A stretch of DNA of 64,000 nucleotides, from NCBI RefSeq assembly GCF_037203605.1, contig NZ_JBBDHC010000004.1:124001-188000 (forward strand), written 5' to 3'. Numbering within the stretch: position 1 is the stretch's first letter; each line of letters opens with the position of its first letter. The DNA comes from Denitratimonas tolerans. GTDB taxonomy: Bacteria > Pseudomonadota > Gammaproteobacteria > Xanthomonadales > Xanthomonadaceae. The notes under the pieces are model-generated. The model made no database searches. It worked only from the letters and a program-made list of their open reading frames with translations, and was not told the DNA's origin. A program made the position numbers and the translations under genes. Of the stretch, positions 8,814-18,008 are shown piece by piece.

Positions 8814-10061
8814 ATGGCGTTCGCGATGCTTCTGCTCCAGCCTGCCACCCGTCATCGCCCGAGCCACTCCCGCATCGGCATTGCCATTGCGGGCGGCGGC
8901 CCCATCGGCGGCATGTACGAACTGGGCGTGCTGCGCGCCCTGGAACAGGCCATCGACGGACTCGACCTGACCGCGCTGGATGTCTACGTCGGCGTCAGTT
9001 CGGGTGCCTTCCTGGCCGCGAGCCTGGCCAACCGCATCGACACCGAGCAGATGTGCCGCATCTTCATCACCGGCGATGCCAACGACGTGCGTTTCGATCC
9101 GGACACCTTCGTGCGCCCGGCGCTGCGCGAGTATCGCCAGCGCCTGGCGGCGGCACCGAGGCTGGTGCGCGACTGGTGGCGGCGCATGCTCAAGGATCCG
9201 ACCAGCCTGCACCTGGGCGAAGCGGTCAGCAGCCTCGGCGCGCTGGTGCCCACGGGGCTGTTCGACAACGGCAAGATCGGCCACTTCCTGCACCAGGCCT
9301 ACACCCGCCACGGCCGCAGCGACGACTTCCGCGACCTCAAACGCACGCTCTACATCGTGGCGGTCGACATCGACAACGGCGAAGTCGTCTGCTTCGGCAA
9401 GCCGGGCTGGGACGACGTGCCCATTTCCCGCGCCATACAGGCCAGTTCCGCCCTGCCCGTGCTCTATCCGCCGGTGGAAATTCGCGGACGCCAGTTCGTC
9501 GACGGTGCCCTGCGCCGCACCATGCACGCCTCGCTCGCCTTCGACGAGGGCATCGATCTCTTCTTCGGCATCAACCCGCTGGTGCCGGTCGATGCCTCCA
9601 AGGCGCAGCATTCCAACGGGCGACGCCCGGACCGCCTGGCCTCGGGCGGTCTGCCGATGGTGCTGTCGCAGACCTTCCGCACCCTGCTGCAGTCGCGTGT
9701 GCAGGTCGGCATGCAGCGCCACGCGCAGCAGTACAACGACATCGACCAGATCGTGTTCGAGCCCAGCCCGAAGGACGGCGACATGTTCTTCACCAATGCC
9801 TTCAGCTACGGCGCACGCGCCGATGTCTGCGACTTCGCCTACGGTGCCACCCTGGCCGATCTGCGCGAGCGCTACGATGTGCTCGCCCCGCTGCTCGCGC
9901 GCCACGGGCTGGTCCTGCGCCGCGACATCCTGGATGACCCGACCCACAGCCTCGATACCAGCCTCGCCGCGGCACCGCGGCGCATCACCGAGGCCACCGA
10001 ACGGCTGCGGCGCGCGCTGGACGACGTCGACGCCGCGCTCAAGGCGCGCGGGACAGGCTGA
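8814..10061 (+). CDS. Patatin-like phospholipase
   Basis: A 415-residue patatin-domain lipid acyl hydrolase. The oxyanion loop GGGPIGGMYELGVL, the nucleophile elbow GVSSG (GxSxG) and the catalytic aspartate in FVDGAL make a complete Ser-Asp dyad. The C-terminal 120 residues are helical and charged and are not part of the catalytic fold. No signal peptide is seen, so cytoplasmic or membrane-associated action is likely. A good -10 hexamer TAGAAT lies at 8790-8795, about 20 bp ahead of the ATG. Substrate unknown. Confidence 0.9.
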   Translation: MAFAMLLLQPATRHRPSHSRIGIAIAGGGPIGGMYELGVLRALEQAIDGLDLTALDVYVGVSSGAFLAASLANRIDTEQMCRIFITGDANDVRFDPDTFVRPALREYRQRLAAAPRLVRDWWRRMLKDPTSLHLGEAVSSLGALVPTGLFDNGKIGHFLHQAYTRHGRSDDFRDLKRTLYIVAVDIDNGEVVCFGKPGWDDVPISRAIQASSALPVLYPPVEIRGRQFVDGALRRTMHASLAFDEGIDLFFGINPLVPVDASKAQHSNGRRPDRLASGGLPMVLSQTFRTLLQSRVQVGMQRHAQQYNDIDQIVFEPSPKDGDMFFTNAFSYGARADVCDFAYGATLADLRERYDVLAPLLARHGLVLRRDILDDPTHSLDTSLAAAPRRITEATERLRRALDDVDAALKARGTG

Positions 10062-10065
10062 ACCC

Positions 10066-10962
10066 TCAGCCGCGCGCGCGCAGCCTGCCCACGATCCGGG
10101 TGGCCCCGAGAATCACGCAGCCGGCGATCAGCCCGACCGCCGCGTTGGCGAGCAGGCGGACGATCCAGCCAAATCCCCCCAGCGCAACGGCCAGCGATTC
10201 GACCAGGTGGTGCAGCGGCGCGATGCCGTGAAGCAGAAGGCTGCCGCCCACCAGGAACATCGCCACCATGCCGGCAAACGACAGCCCCTTCATCATCCTG
10301 GGTGCCAGCGCCAGCAGGAGGCGCCCGATGCCGCGCGCCATGCGCGCGCCCGGGCCGTCACCGCGCCGCGACTGGAGCGCAAGCCCCGCGTCGTCCATCT
10401 TCACGATGCCGCCCACCAGGCCGTAGACGCCCACGGTCATCAGCACGGCCATCATGATCAGAACGCCAAGCTGGCGAGAGAACGCCGCATCGGCGACGGT
10501 GCCCAGGGTGATGACGATGATTTCAGCGGAGAGGATGAAGTCGGTGCGGATCGCGCCGCGGATCTTGCGGCGCTCCAATTCCTCGATGCTCTCATCGCCG
10601 GGCACCGGCTCGGCCTCATGCGATTGCGACGGTGCCTTGTGCAGCAGCTTCTCCGTCGCCTCGAAAGAAAGGAACGCGCCGCCGGCCATCAGCAGAAGGT
10701 TCACCGCCCAGGGAGCAAAGGCGCTGATCGCCAGCGCCGACGGCACCAGGATGGCTTTGTTGATGAGCGATCCCTTCGCCACCGCCCAGACCACGGGCAG
10801 CTCGCGGCTCGCGCGCACCCCGGAAACCTGCTCGGCGTTTACCGCCAGATCGTCGCCGAGCACGCCCGAGGTCTTGGCCGCCGCCGCCTTGGTCATGGCG
10901 GCCACATCGTCGAGCAGGGTCGCGATGTCATCGAGTAGCGTGAGCAGGCTGGCACCGGCCAT
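10066..10962 (-). CDS. DUF808 (YedI-type) inner-membrane protein
   Basis: A 298-residue DUF808 family protein. The N terminus MAGASLLTLLDDIATLLDDVA, the segment KTSGVLGDDLAVNAEQVSGV and the repeated hydrophobic stretches are typical. I count about six membrane segments, including WAVNLLLMAGGAFLSFEATE and LIMMAVLMTVGVYGLVGGIV. The start is ATG 10962; the frame is open further upstream but overlaps the divergent amidase gene. Converges with the patatin gene with only four bases between. Function of the family is not known. Confidence 0.9.
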   Translation of the reverse strand: MAGASLLTLLDDIATLLDDVAAMTKAAAAKTSGVLGDDLAVNAEQVSGVRASRELPVVWAVAKGSLINKAILVPSALAISAFAPWAVNLLLMAGGAFLSFEATEKLLHKAPSQSHEAEPVPGDESIEELERRKIRGAIRTDFILSAEIIVITLGTVADAAFSRQLGVLIMMAVLMTVGVYGLVGGIVKMDDAGLALQSRRGDGPGARMARGIGRLLLALAPRMMKGLSFAGMVAMFLVGGSLLLHGIAPLHHLVESLAVALGGFGWIVRLLANAAVGLIAGCVILGATRIVGRLRARG

Positions 10963-11079
10963 GGGCGTTTTCCGCAGAAGGGGGGGGCGCATTGTGGCAC
11001 GGTGCCGGGCGGTGCCCGTACGCCGGAACGGCCGGATGCGTGGCTTGCATTTGGCGGCGCGAACGTCTGCAATCGCCGC

Positions 11080-11835
11080 ATGAAAACCATCCTGCGCCTG
11101 CTGGCACCCCTTGCGTTCCTGATCCTCGCGGCCTGCGCCCCGCTGCCCGCGCGCAATCCGATGGCCCAATGGGTGCACTCGCCCAACGAGGAGCCACGTC
11201 GCGCGGTGATCATCGTCATCCACGCCACCGAACAGGACAGCGTGGCGCGCAGCCTGCACACGCTGCGCACCGGCAACAGCGGCGGACCGGTCAGCTCGCA
11301 CTACCTGATCGGACGCGACGGCGATCTCTACCAGCTGGTGGCCGACGAGCGCCGCGCCTGGCACGCCGGCGGCGGGCGCTGGGGCACGATCACCGACCTC
11401 AATTCCGCCTCGATCGGCATCGAGCTGGACAACGACGCCAGCAGCGACTACCCGCCGGCGCAGATCGACGCCCTGCTGCGCCTGCTCGATGACCTGTGCA
11501 CCCGGTATTCGATCCCGCGCAGCCAGGTCATCGCACACGCGGACCTTGCGCCCACGCGGCGGCGCGATCCGGGCGTACGGTTCCCGTGGCAGACGCTGGC
11601 GCAGGCCGGCTTCGGGGTCTGGCCGCCGGACGATGCCGGGCCTGCGCCGGAGGGTTTCGACTTCTGGCTCGCGATGACGGCGTTCGGCTATGCGCTGGAC
11701 GACCCCGAAGCCGCGCTGCGCGCCTTTCGCCGCCGCTTCCGTGCCGTCGAGGGCGACGACAGTCCGCCGGGGGCGGACGACGCCCGCATCCTCCATGCGC
11801 TGCTGGTGCCGTACCGCCCCGCGTCAGGGCGATGA
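11080..11835 (+). CDS. N-acetylmuramoyl-L-alanine amidase, AmpD/AmiD-type lipoprotein
   Basis: A 251-residue Amidase_2 zinc enzyme cutting the MurNAc-L-Ala bond of peptidoglycan or muropeptides. The ATG at 11080 gives a clear lipoprotein signal with lipobox LAAC (residues 16-19), so it is most likely outer-membrane anchored like AmiD, not cytoplasmic like AmpD. Seen: IIVIHATEQD (first zinc histidine), SSHYLIGRDGDLYQLV, ASIGIELDN and AHADLAPTRRRDPG (distal histidine and aspartate). The C-terminal FGYALDDPEAALRAFRRRF helix is typical of the family's extra domain. No neighbour in peptidoglycan recycling. Confidence 0.92.
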   Translation: MKTILRLLAPLAFLILAACAPLPARNPMAQWVHSPNEEPRRAVIIVIHATEQDSVARSLHTLRTGNSGGPVSSHYLIGRDGDLYQLVADERRAWHAGGGRWGTITDLNSASIGIELDNDASSDYPPAQIDALLRLLDDLCTRYSIPRSQVIAHADLAPTRRRDPGVRFPWQTLAQAGFGVWPPDDAGPAPEGFDFWLAMTAFGYALDDPEAALRAFRRRFRAVEGDDSPPGADDARILHALLVPYRPASGR

Positions 11836-11868
11836 GGCGGAGTTGAACCGACGCAAAGCGTGCGCGGC

Positions 11869-14190
11869 TCAGGCGTACGACAGCCCCGAGTAGATTTCCT
11901 CTTCCTGCGCAAAATGCAGGCGCAGGATCGCGTCCAGCCCGTACAGCAGGCGCTGCACGTCCTGCAGCGCCTGCGGATCGGGCGTTTGCGGGTCCAGTCC
12001 GTCAATGAGCGCGGCGAGGCGATGGTGCAGGCGAAATATCTCGCGGTGCGAGCGGCTCATGGCGGCCAGCGGATCATCACCGCCCAAGAGCGCGGCCACT
12101 GCCGGGTAGACCTCGCGATCATCAGCGTGCTCATGCGCCAGGAGTTCGGTTTGCAGGCGATGCTCCAGTTCACCCAGCAGGCGCGATGCCTCCGGACCGG
12201 ACAGCGACGGCAGGCGTGCCGCCACCGCGGCGAGATGATCGAGCAGCGGAGCCAGCTGTTCGTGTTCGGCGTGGAGGCGGTCCACGTCCTCCTGCGACAG
12301 GTGGTGGCGGCTGGCCCGCACCGGCTGCACGCGCAGCACGCGCAGTGCGTTGAGGATGACGGCCACGTCGATCACTTCCTGCAGCAGCGCTCCGTGCAGC
12401 GGCGTCAGGAATCCAAAGGCCGCGAACCCCATGGCCACCAGCGAAAATCCCATGCCGAAAAACACGCTCTGCAGCGCGATGGTGCGGGTGCGATGCGCGA
12501 TGTTCACCGTCTCCGCCAGGCGGTCGAGGCGGTCCACCAGGAGCACGACATCGGCGGCCTCGGCCGACGCGGTCGCACCGCGCGCGCCCATCGCCACGCC
12601 GACGTCGGCGGCAGCCAGGGCCGGTGCATCGTTGATGCCGTCGCCCACCATCACGCAGGGCGCGATCTCGCTCGCCGCGCGGATCACCGTCAGCTTGTCC
12701 TCCGGCGTCTGCTCGGCCAGCACCTCGTCCACGCCCAAGCCCGCGCCCACCGCATCGGCCACGTCCTGCCGATCGCCGGTCAGCATCACGATCCGCTCGA
12801 TGCCGGCGCGGCGCAACAGGCGCAGCGCGCGCGGCGTTTCGGTGCGGACCAGATCGGCAAGCAGCAGCGCGCCCGCCGCCTCGCCATCGATCGCCACCAG
12901 TACCAACGAGGTGCCCTCGCCGACGGCCCGATCCAGAACGCTCGTCACGCTCGGCGGAACCGCCGCCTGGGACGTCACGAAGGCCACGGAGCCCACCGCG
13001 ACGCGGGTGCCGCCAACGGTGCCGACGAGGCCGGAACCCGCGGTTTCGCGCGTGTCCTCGGCACCTTCCAGCGCGAGCCCGCGTTCGCGCGCGGCGCTGA
13101 TGATGGCACCGGCCAACACGTGCGCGGACGCCTGTTCCAGCGAGGCCGCCAGCGCCAGCACGCGGTCGGCGGCGTGCGTGCCGAAGGTCTCCACCGACAC
13201 CAGGTGCGCGCGACCCGCAGTGAGGGTTCCGGTCTTGTCGAAAAACAGCGAGCGCGCCGCCGCCAGCGACTCCAGCGCGCCGCCGCCCTTCACCAGCACG
13301 CCGCGGCTGGCGCAGCGCGAGATGCCGGACACCACCGCCACCGGCACCGCCAGCAGCAACGGGCACGGCGTCGCCACGACGATGACCGCCAGCGCGCGTA
13401 TCGGATCCCCGGTGGCCAGCCACGCACCGCCCGCCACGGCCAGCGCCAGCGGGACGAACCACCCGGCATAGCGGTCCGCAAGCCGCATTGCCGGCGCGCG
13501 CGACGACTGGGCCTGCTCGACCAGCCGCACGATCCCGGCGTAGGTGCTGTCTGCCGCCGCCGCCGCCGCAATCAGGTCGAAGGCATCGGCGGCATTGACG
13601 GTGCCGCTGCGCAGGTGCTCGCCGCGCGCATGGGTGACCGGCATCGACTCGCCGCTGAGCGCCGATTCGTCCAGCACGGCGCGCGCGCTGGCGAGCACGC
13701 CATCCACGGGAAGCACCTCGCCGTGGCGCACCATGAGGCGATCACCCGGCACCACCTCGCCCAGCGCGACCTCTTCCAGCTCGCTGCCCCGATAGCGCGT
13801 CGCAACGCGCGGCGCGCGCCCGAGCAGGGCCGACATCTCGCGCCCGGCGCGGCGTTCGGCGAACGATTCCAGAAGCTGCCCGCCCCCGAGCATCAGCGCG
13901 ATGATCGCAGCGGTCAGGTCCTGGCCCAGGGCCAGCGCACCGACAATGGAGATCAGCGCCAGCACATCCACGCCACCGTCGCGGCGCAGCAGGCCGCGCA
14001 CGACCGTGACCAGCAGGGGAACGCCCACGATCAGGCTGCCGATGCGCCAGCTCCAGGCGGCCGCCTCGCGCAGGTCCAGCAGCCACAGCACCACACCGAC
14101 GAGCAGGCCCATCGCGCTCGCGCTGAAAACACCCATGTCCCGACGCCAGCCGTGATTCATTCGCGCATTCACCCGTTCGGGCCACGCCAT
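11869..14190 (-). CDS. P1B-5-like metal ATPase with C-terminal hemerythrin domain
   Basis: A 773-residue P-type ATPase. It lacks an N-terminal HMA domain. Membrane metal site is TPCPLLLAVPVAV; catalytic motifs DKTGTLTAGR, SGES and VGDGINDAPAL are intact. The last 150 or so residues form a hemerythrin-like fold with HEHADDREVYP, SHREIFRLHHRL and HFAQEEEIYSG, the His/Glu/Asp ligands of a di-iron site. This TPCP plus hemerythrin layout matches the P1B-5 class, linked in the literature to Ni and Fe transport. The pump may thus be gated by iron, oxygen or redox state. ATG 14190 has GAAGGG upstream. A phage-gene fragment abuts its 5' side. Confidence 0.92.
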   Translation of the reverse strand: MAWPERVNARMNHGWRRDMGVFSASAMGLLVGVVLWLLDLREAAAWSWRIGSLIVGVPLLVTVVRGLLRRDGGVDVLALISIVGALALGQDLTAAIIALMLGGGQLLESFAERRAGREMSALLGRAPRVATRYRGSELEEVALGEVVPGDRLMVRHGEVLPVDGVLASARAVLDESALSGESMPVTHARGEHLRSGTVNAADAFDLIAAAAAADSTYAGIVRLVEQAQSSRAPAMRLADRYAGWFVPLALAVAGGAWLATGDPIRALAVIVVATPCPLLLAVPVAVVSGISRCASRGVLVKGGGALESLAAARSLFFDKTGTLTAGRAHLVSVETFGTHAADRVLALAASLEQASAHVLAGAIISAARERGLALEGAEDTRETAGSGLVGTVGGTRVAVGSVAFVTSQAAVPPSVTSVLDRAVGEGTSLVLVAIDGEAAGALLLADLVRTETPRALRLLRRAGIERIVMLTGDRQDVADAVGAGLGVDEVLAEQTPEDKLTVIRAASEIAPCVMVGDGINDAPALAAADVGVAMGARGATASAEAADVVLLVDRLDRLAETVNIAHRTRTIALQSVFFGMGFSLVAMGFAAFGFLTPLHGALLQEVIDVAVILNALRVLRVQPVRASRHHLSQEDVDRLHAEHEQLAPLLDHLAAVAARLPSLSGPEASRLLGELEHRLQTELLAHEHADDREVYPAVAALLGGDDPLAAMSRSHREIFRLHHRLAALIDGLDPQTPDPQALQDVQRLLYGLDAILRLHFAQEEEIYSGLSYA

Positions 14191-14220
14191 CGCGCCCTTC
14201 GCCAGTGATTATGCCTGCGG

Positions 14221-14493
14221 GTGCAGCGCATCGCCGACAGCCTGCACACCGCCTTGGGCAAGGGCCACTCCTTCGGTGCGTGGAAGAAAGCCACCCTCGC
14301 CAGCGGCAAAGACTTCGGCCTCGCCCCACATCGGCTCGAAACCATCTTCCGCAACAACGTGCAGGCCTGGTACGCCGCAGGTCAAGCCGAGGCCATCCGC
14401 CGCAACAAGGATGCCTTCCCGTACCTGCGCTACAGCGCCGTGGGCGATGCCCGCACCCGGCCCGCGCACATGGCCCTCGATGCCCTGATCCTG
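14221..14493 (+). pseudogene. Fragment of a Mu gpF-like phage head morphogenesis gene
   Basis: About 90 codons read as GHSFGAWKKATLASGKDFGL, then ETIFRNNVQAWYAAGQAEA, then PYLRYSAVGDARTRPAHMA. The RYSAVGDxRTRPAH signature is typical of Mu gpF / SPP1 gp7 minor head proteins, which are far longer. The frame loses phage character after ALDALIL; from about 14496 a second frame reads FAQRVPILIEHDRSQRAGFG, possibly part of another capsid gene. No start, ribosome site, attachment site or other phage gene is visible, so this is a decayed prophage scrap between the ATPase promoter region and the 3' end of the hybrid kinase. Confidence 0.75.
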
Positions 14494-14573
14494 ACTTGTC
14501 GACCATCCGCTTCGCCCAGCGCGTGCCCATCCTGATCGAGCACGACCGCAGCCAGCGCGCCGGCTTCGGTGCG

Positions 14574-17500
14574 TCAGCGGATTGAGGTGCCCGCCTCCAC
14601 CCGCCGCAGCAGTGAACGCAGCGCCAAGGGCCGCAGCGGCTTGTGCAGCAGCGTCAGTCCGTTCGATTCAACCTCGCGGCGGATGGCTTCGTCGCGGTCG
14701 GCCGTGATGACGATGGCGGGGATGTCGAGGCCGAAGCTGCGCCAGGCATCCAGGCCGGTGGTTCCGAAATCCAGGTGGTAATCGAGCAGGAGCAGGTCCA
14801 CGCGGTGCTGCGCCAGCAGCGCGTGTGCCTCTTCGATGCCCGCGGCGCAATGTACGCGCCAGCCCCAGCCTTCGAGCAGCTCGCGCATGGCGGCGCGCAC
14901 GGAGGCGTCGTTGTCCAGCACCAGGGCGGTGCCGCCGCGGCCGGCGGCGGGTTCCACCACGGTGCGGCGCTCGAACAAGTGCGGGCCGGGCGACTCCGCA
15001 CGGCGGGCAAAGCCCTGCGGTACGGTGACGGAAAAGACGCTGCCGCGCCCCGGCCAGCTTCGCAGCGCCAGGCCGTGGCCGAGCAGGCGCGCGGTGCGCT
15101 CGGCAATGGCCAGGCCCAGGCCGAGCCCCTGCCCGCGCGCACCTTCGCCGCGACGAAACTCGTCGAAGATCGCGCGCTGGTCGCTCACGGCAACGCCGGG
15201 ACCGCTGTCCCAGACTTCGATGCGCAATCGATCCGCGACCCGCCGAACCCCGATGAGTACGCGGCCGCGCTCGGTGTAGCGCACCGCATTGGCGGCGAAA
15301 TTCATCAGGATGCGGCGCAGCAGCTGCGGGTCGCTGCGCACCCAGGCCGCAGTGGACACCAGGGTCAGCGTGATGCCGCGTTCGGCGGCCATCACGCGAA
15401 ATTCGGCCGCCATGGGTTCGAGCAGCTGGGCAAGCGGAAAGTCGCGCACCTCGGTCGGCTGGCGGCCGGCGTCCAGCCGCGAAATATCGAGGATTCCGCC
15501 AAGCAGCGATTCGGTGGAACCCAGCGCACTGCGAAGGTTTCCGACCAGCGGGCGGTATTCCTCGTGGTGCACGCGCTCGTCGAGCGCGTGGGCGAAAAGC
15601 TGCGCGGCGTGCAGCGGCTGCAGAAGATCATGGCTGATGGCCGCGAGGAAACGGCTTTTGGCCTCGTTGGCGCGCTCGGCGATGCGGCGCGAGGTGTCGA
15701 GTTCGCGCGTGCGTTCGTCCACGCGCAACTCCAGCGTCTCGTTCGCGAGCTTGAGCTCGGCTTCGGCGTGACGGAACGCGGTGACGTCGGTGAAGGTGGC
15801 GACGAAGCCGCCGCCAGGCATCGGGTTGCCGCGGATTTCCACCACGCTGCCATCCGGGAAGCGGCGCTGGGACAGGTGCGGGGTGCCGGCGCGCATGTGG
15901 GCGAGCCGGCGCAGCACGGCGGCGTCGCCGGCGTCGCCGCCACCAAAGCCGTGCGCCAGCGACCAGCGCACCAGCGCCTCGACCGGCTGGCCGACCTGCA
16001 GCAGTTCGGCCGGGAATCCGAACATTTCCGCATAGCGCCGATTCCACGCCACCAGGCACTGTTCGCGATCCACCACGCTGATGCCCTGGCTCATGTTTTC
16101 CAGCGCCGCCTCCAGCAGCTGCTGATTGAAGCGCGAGGCCTGCGACGCCTCGCCCACGATCGTGGCGACGGTTTCCAGCTCCGATCCCAGGTCGGTGCGC
16201 GCGGTATCCATCAGCAATCGCGCCGACGCCGCGCCCAGCACGGCCGCCAGTTCGCGCTCGATGCCCTGCTGCAGGGACGCGCTGGCGAAGGCGTCCGCGG
16301 CGCTGCCGGCAAACAGCTGCTCGATGCGCGCCGGCTGCAGGAAGCGCCCGCCGAGGTCGCGCAGCGCCGCCACCGGGATCGGGCGTGCGTCACCCGCGCG
16401 TGGCGCGCGGCGCCACGAAAGATCGATCAGCCAGGTCGCCAGGGTCGCGATGACCAGGCTGCCCAGCAAGGCGCGCAGCATGCGGCTCCAGCCGGTCAGC
16501 CCGAGGAACCCGTCGGGTGAAAGAAAAGCCAGCCCGAAGGGGCCGCTGTCGATCCACCCTTGGTCCTGTGAAAGCATCGGCCACAGCGTGGGCACCAGCA
16601 GCATCCAGGCCCAGGCCATCACCCCGAGCAACAGGCCGATCAACACCGCCTGTGGCGAGGTGCGCGGGCGCCACATCGCGAACCCGAGCGCCGGCGCGAT
16701 GGTCGCCAGGGCCGAGAACGACACCGCGCCGATGTCGGCCAGGGCCTCGTTTCCGCCGATCGCACGGCTGTAGGCCCAGGCCAGGAGCACCGTCCCCAGG
16801 ATGCCGAGGCGCCGCTGTAGCAGCACCTCGCCGCGCCGGCTCGGGCCACCCGGTTGCGCCCACGCACCGCGCACGCGCAGTGGTGCGAGCCAGTGATTGC
16901 CGATCATCAGGCTCAACGACAGCGTGGCGATGATCACCATGCCGGTGGCGGCGCTCAGGCCGCCGAGGAAGGCCAGCAGGGCGAGCCCCCGCTCTCCCTG
17001 CGCCAGCGGCAGGGCCAGGACGTAGAGATCCGAGGGCACGCCCAGCGGTGCCAGCTGCGCCAGTCCGGCACGCGCCAGCGGCAACAGCGGCAGCGCGATC
17101 AGCACCATGTAGAGGGGAAACATCCAGCGCGCGGTGCGCAGGTGGCTCTCGTCGCGGCACTCGACCACGCCGACGTGGAACTGGTGCGGCAGGGTGAACA
17201 TCGCCAGCACGCCCAGGATGACCAGCGCCGGAAATCCATCGGCACCACCGGGCTGGGGCACCAGCGGCGGTGCCGGCCAGTCCGGACCCAGGATCACGAA
17301 CAGCCCCAGCGCCAGCATCACGCCAAGCTTGAGCAGCGACTCCACCGCCACCGCCAGCACCAGGCCGCGGTTGTGTTCGGCCGCCGCCACGCTGCGGGTG
17401 CCGAACAGCATCGCGAACAGCGCCATCGCCAGCGCCACCCAGAGCGCGCTGTCGTTCCATGGCATCACGGAAAGCTCGCTGCCGCGCGTGAGCATCCCGT

Positions 17501-17921
17501 AGCTCATCGCCACGGCCTTGAGCTGCAGGGCCACATAGGGAATCAACCCCAGCAGCGCGACGCCGGTGACCGCGGCTGCCAGCGAGGAACTGCGCCCCAG
17601 CCGCGTGGCGATCAGGTCGGCGATGGAGCTTGCGTTGTGCTCGCGCGCGAGGCGCACCACGCGGTACAGCAATCCGATCCCGAAGACGTACAGCAGGATG
17701 GTGCCGACGAAGGTGGGCGGCAGCGGCCAGCCCGAGCGCATCGCCTGGGTCACGGTGCCGTAGAACGTCCATGAGGTGCAGTACACCGCCAGCGACAGCG
17801 CGTAGACCGTGCCCCAATGGCGATCCAGCCTCCAGCCGCGCCGCTCGCCCCAGACCGCGGCGGCAAACAGCATGCCCAGCCAGAGCAGGCTTGCGAGAAC
17901 AACGACGGTGTTGGTCAGCAT
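14574..17921 (-). CDS. Hybrid sensor histidine kinase with N-terminal Na+/solute symporter domain and receiver
   Basis: A 1115-residue fusion. Residues 1 to about 490 are a sodium:solute symporter (SLC5/PutP) fold with some 12-13 membrane segments (for example AVYCTSWTFYGTVTQAMRSG). Then come a PAS region (ENMSQGISVVDREQCLVAWN), a HisKA box AISHDLLQPLHAAQLFAHAL, an ATP-binding domain ending GQGLGLGLAIAERTARLLGH, and a C-terminal receiver with DLLLLDYHLDFG holding the phospho-acceptor aspartate. This is the CrbS/MxtR-like architecture, whose known members control acetate and carbon-source use. It starts 87 bp after the cytochrome gene of the mtr-like operon and could be co-transcribed. Confidence 0.93.
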   Translation of the reverse strand: MLTNTVVVLASLLWLGMLFAAAVWGERRGWRLDRHWGTVYALSLAVYCTSWTFYGTVTQAMRSGWPLPPTFVGTILLYVFGIGLLYRVVRLAREHNASSIADLIATRLGRSSSLAAAVTGVALLGLIPYVALQLKAVAMSYGMLTRGSELSVMPWNDSALWVALAMALFAMLFGTRSVAAAEHNRGLVLAVAVESLLKLGVMLALGLFVILGPDWPAPPLVPQPGGADGFPALVILGVLAMFTLPHQFHVGVVECRDESHLRTARWMFPLYMVLIALPLLPLARAGLAQLAPLGVPSDLYVLALPLAQGERGLALLAFLGGLSAATGMVIIATLSLSLMIGNHWLAPLRVRGAWAQPGGPSRRGEVLLQRRLGILGTVLLAWAYSRAIGGNEALADIGAVSFSALATIAPALGFAMWRPRTSPQAVLIGLLLGVMAWAWMLLVPTLWPMLSQDQGWIDSGPFGLAFLSPDGFLGLTGWSRMLRALLGSLVIATLATWLIDLSWRRAPRAGDARPIPVAALRDLGGRFLQPARIEQLFAGSAADAFASASLQQGIERELAAVLGAASARLLMDTARTDLGSELETVATIVGEASQASRFNQQLLEAALENMSQGISVVDREQCLVAWNRRYAEMFGFPAELLQVGQPVEALVRWSLAHGFGGGDAGDAAVLRRLAHMRAGTPHLSQRRFPDGSVVEIRGNPMPGGGFVATFTDVTAFRHAEAELKLANETLELRVDERTRELDTSRRIAERANEAKSRFLAAISHDLLQPLHAAQLFAHALDERVHHEEYRPLVGNLRSALGSTESLLGGILDISRLDAGRQPTEVRDFPLAQLLEPMAAEFRVMAAERGITLTLVSTAAWVRSDPQLLRRILMNFAANAVRYTERGRVLIGVRRVADRLRIEVWDSGPGVAVSDQRAIFDEFRRGEGARGQGLGLGLAIAERTARLLGHGLALRSWPGRGSVFSVTVPQGFARRAESPGPHLFERRTVVEPAAGRGGTALVLDNDASVRAAMRELLEGWGWRVHCAAGIEEAHALLAQHRVDLLLLDYHLDFGTTGLDAWRSFGLDIPAIVITADRDEAIRREVESNGLTLLHKPLRPLALRSLLRRVEAGTSIR

Positions 17922-17972
17922 GGACGCCGGATCTGACTCGGGAACAACGTGCCCGCAAGCCTACCCGGATTC

Positions 17973-18001
17973 GACGCTGCCGCGCAGCGCGCGGCAGTGT
18001 C
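17973..18001 (-). other. Strong hairpin between the diheme cytochrome gene and the hybrid kinase
   Basis: Arms CTGCCGCGC (17977-17985) and GCGCGGCAG (17989-17997) around AGC, extended by GAC/GTC and one G-T pair to about 13 bp. No U run follows on either strand, so it is not a standard terminator; it may stabilise the upstream mRNA end or reduce read-through into the kinase gene. Confidence 0.45.
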
Positions 18002-18008
18002 TCGACGG

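Noticed and set aside
14205..14585. Functional gene at the phage-like fragment
   Set aside because: Frame breaks after about 90 codons, no ribosome site and no full-length phage gene, so treated as a pseudogene.
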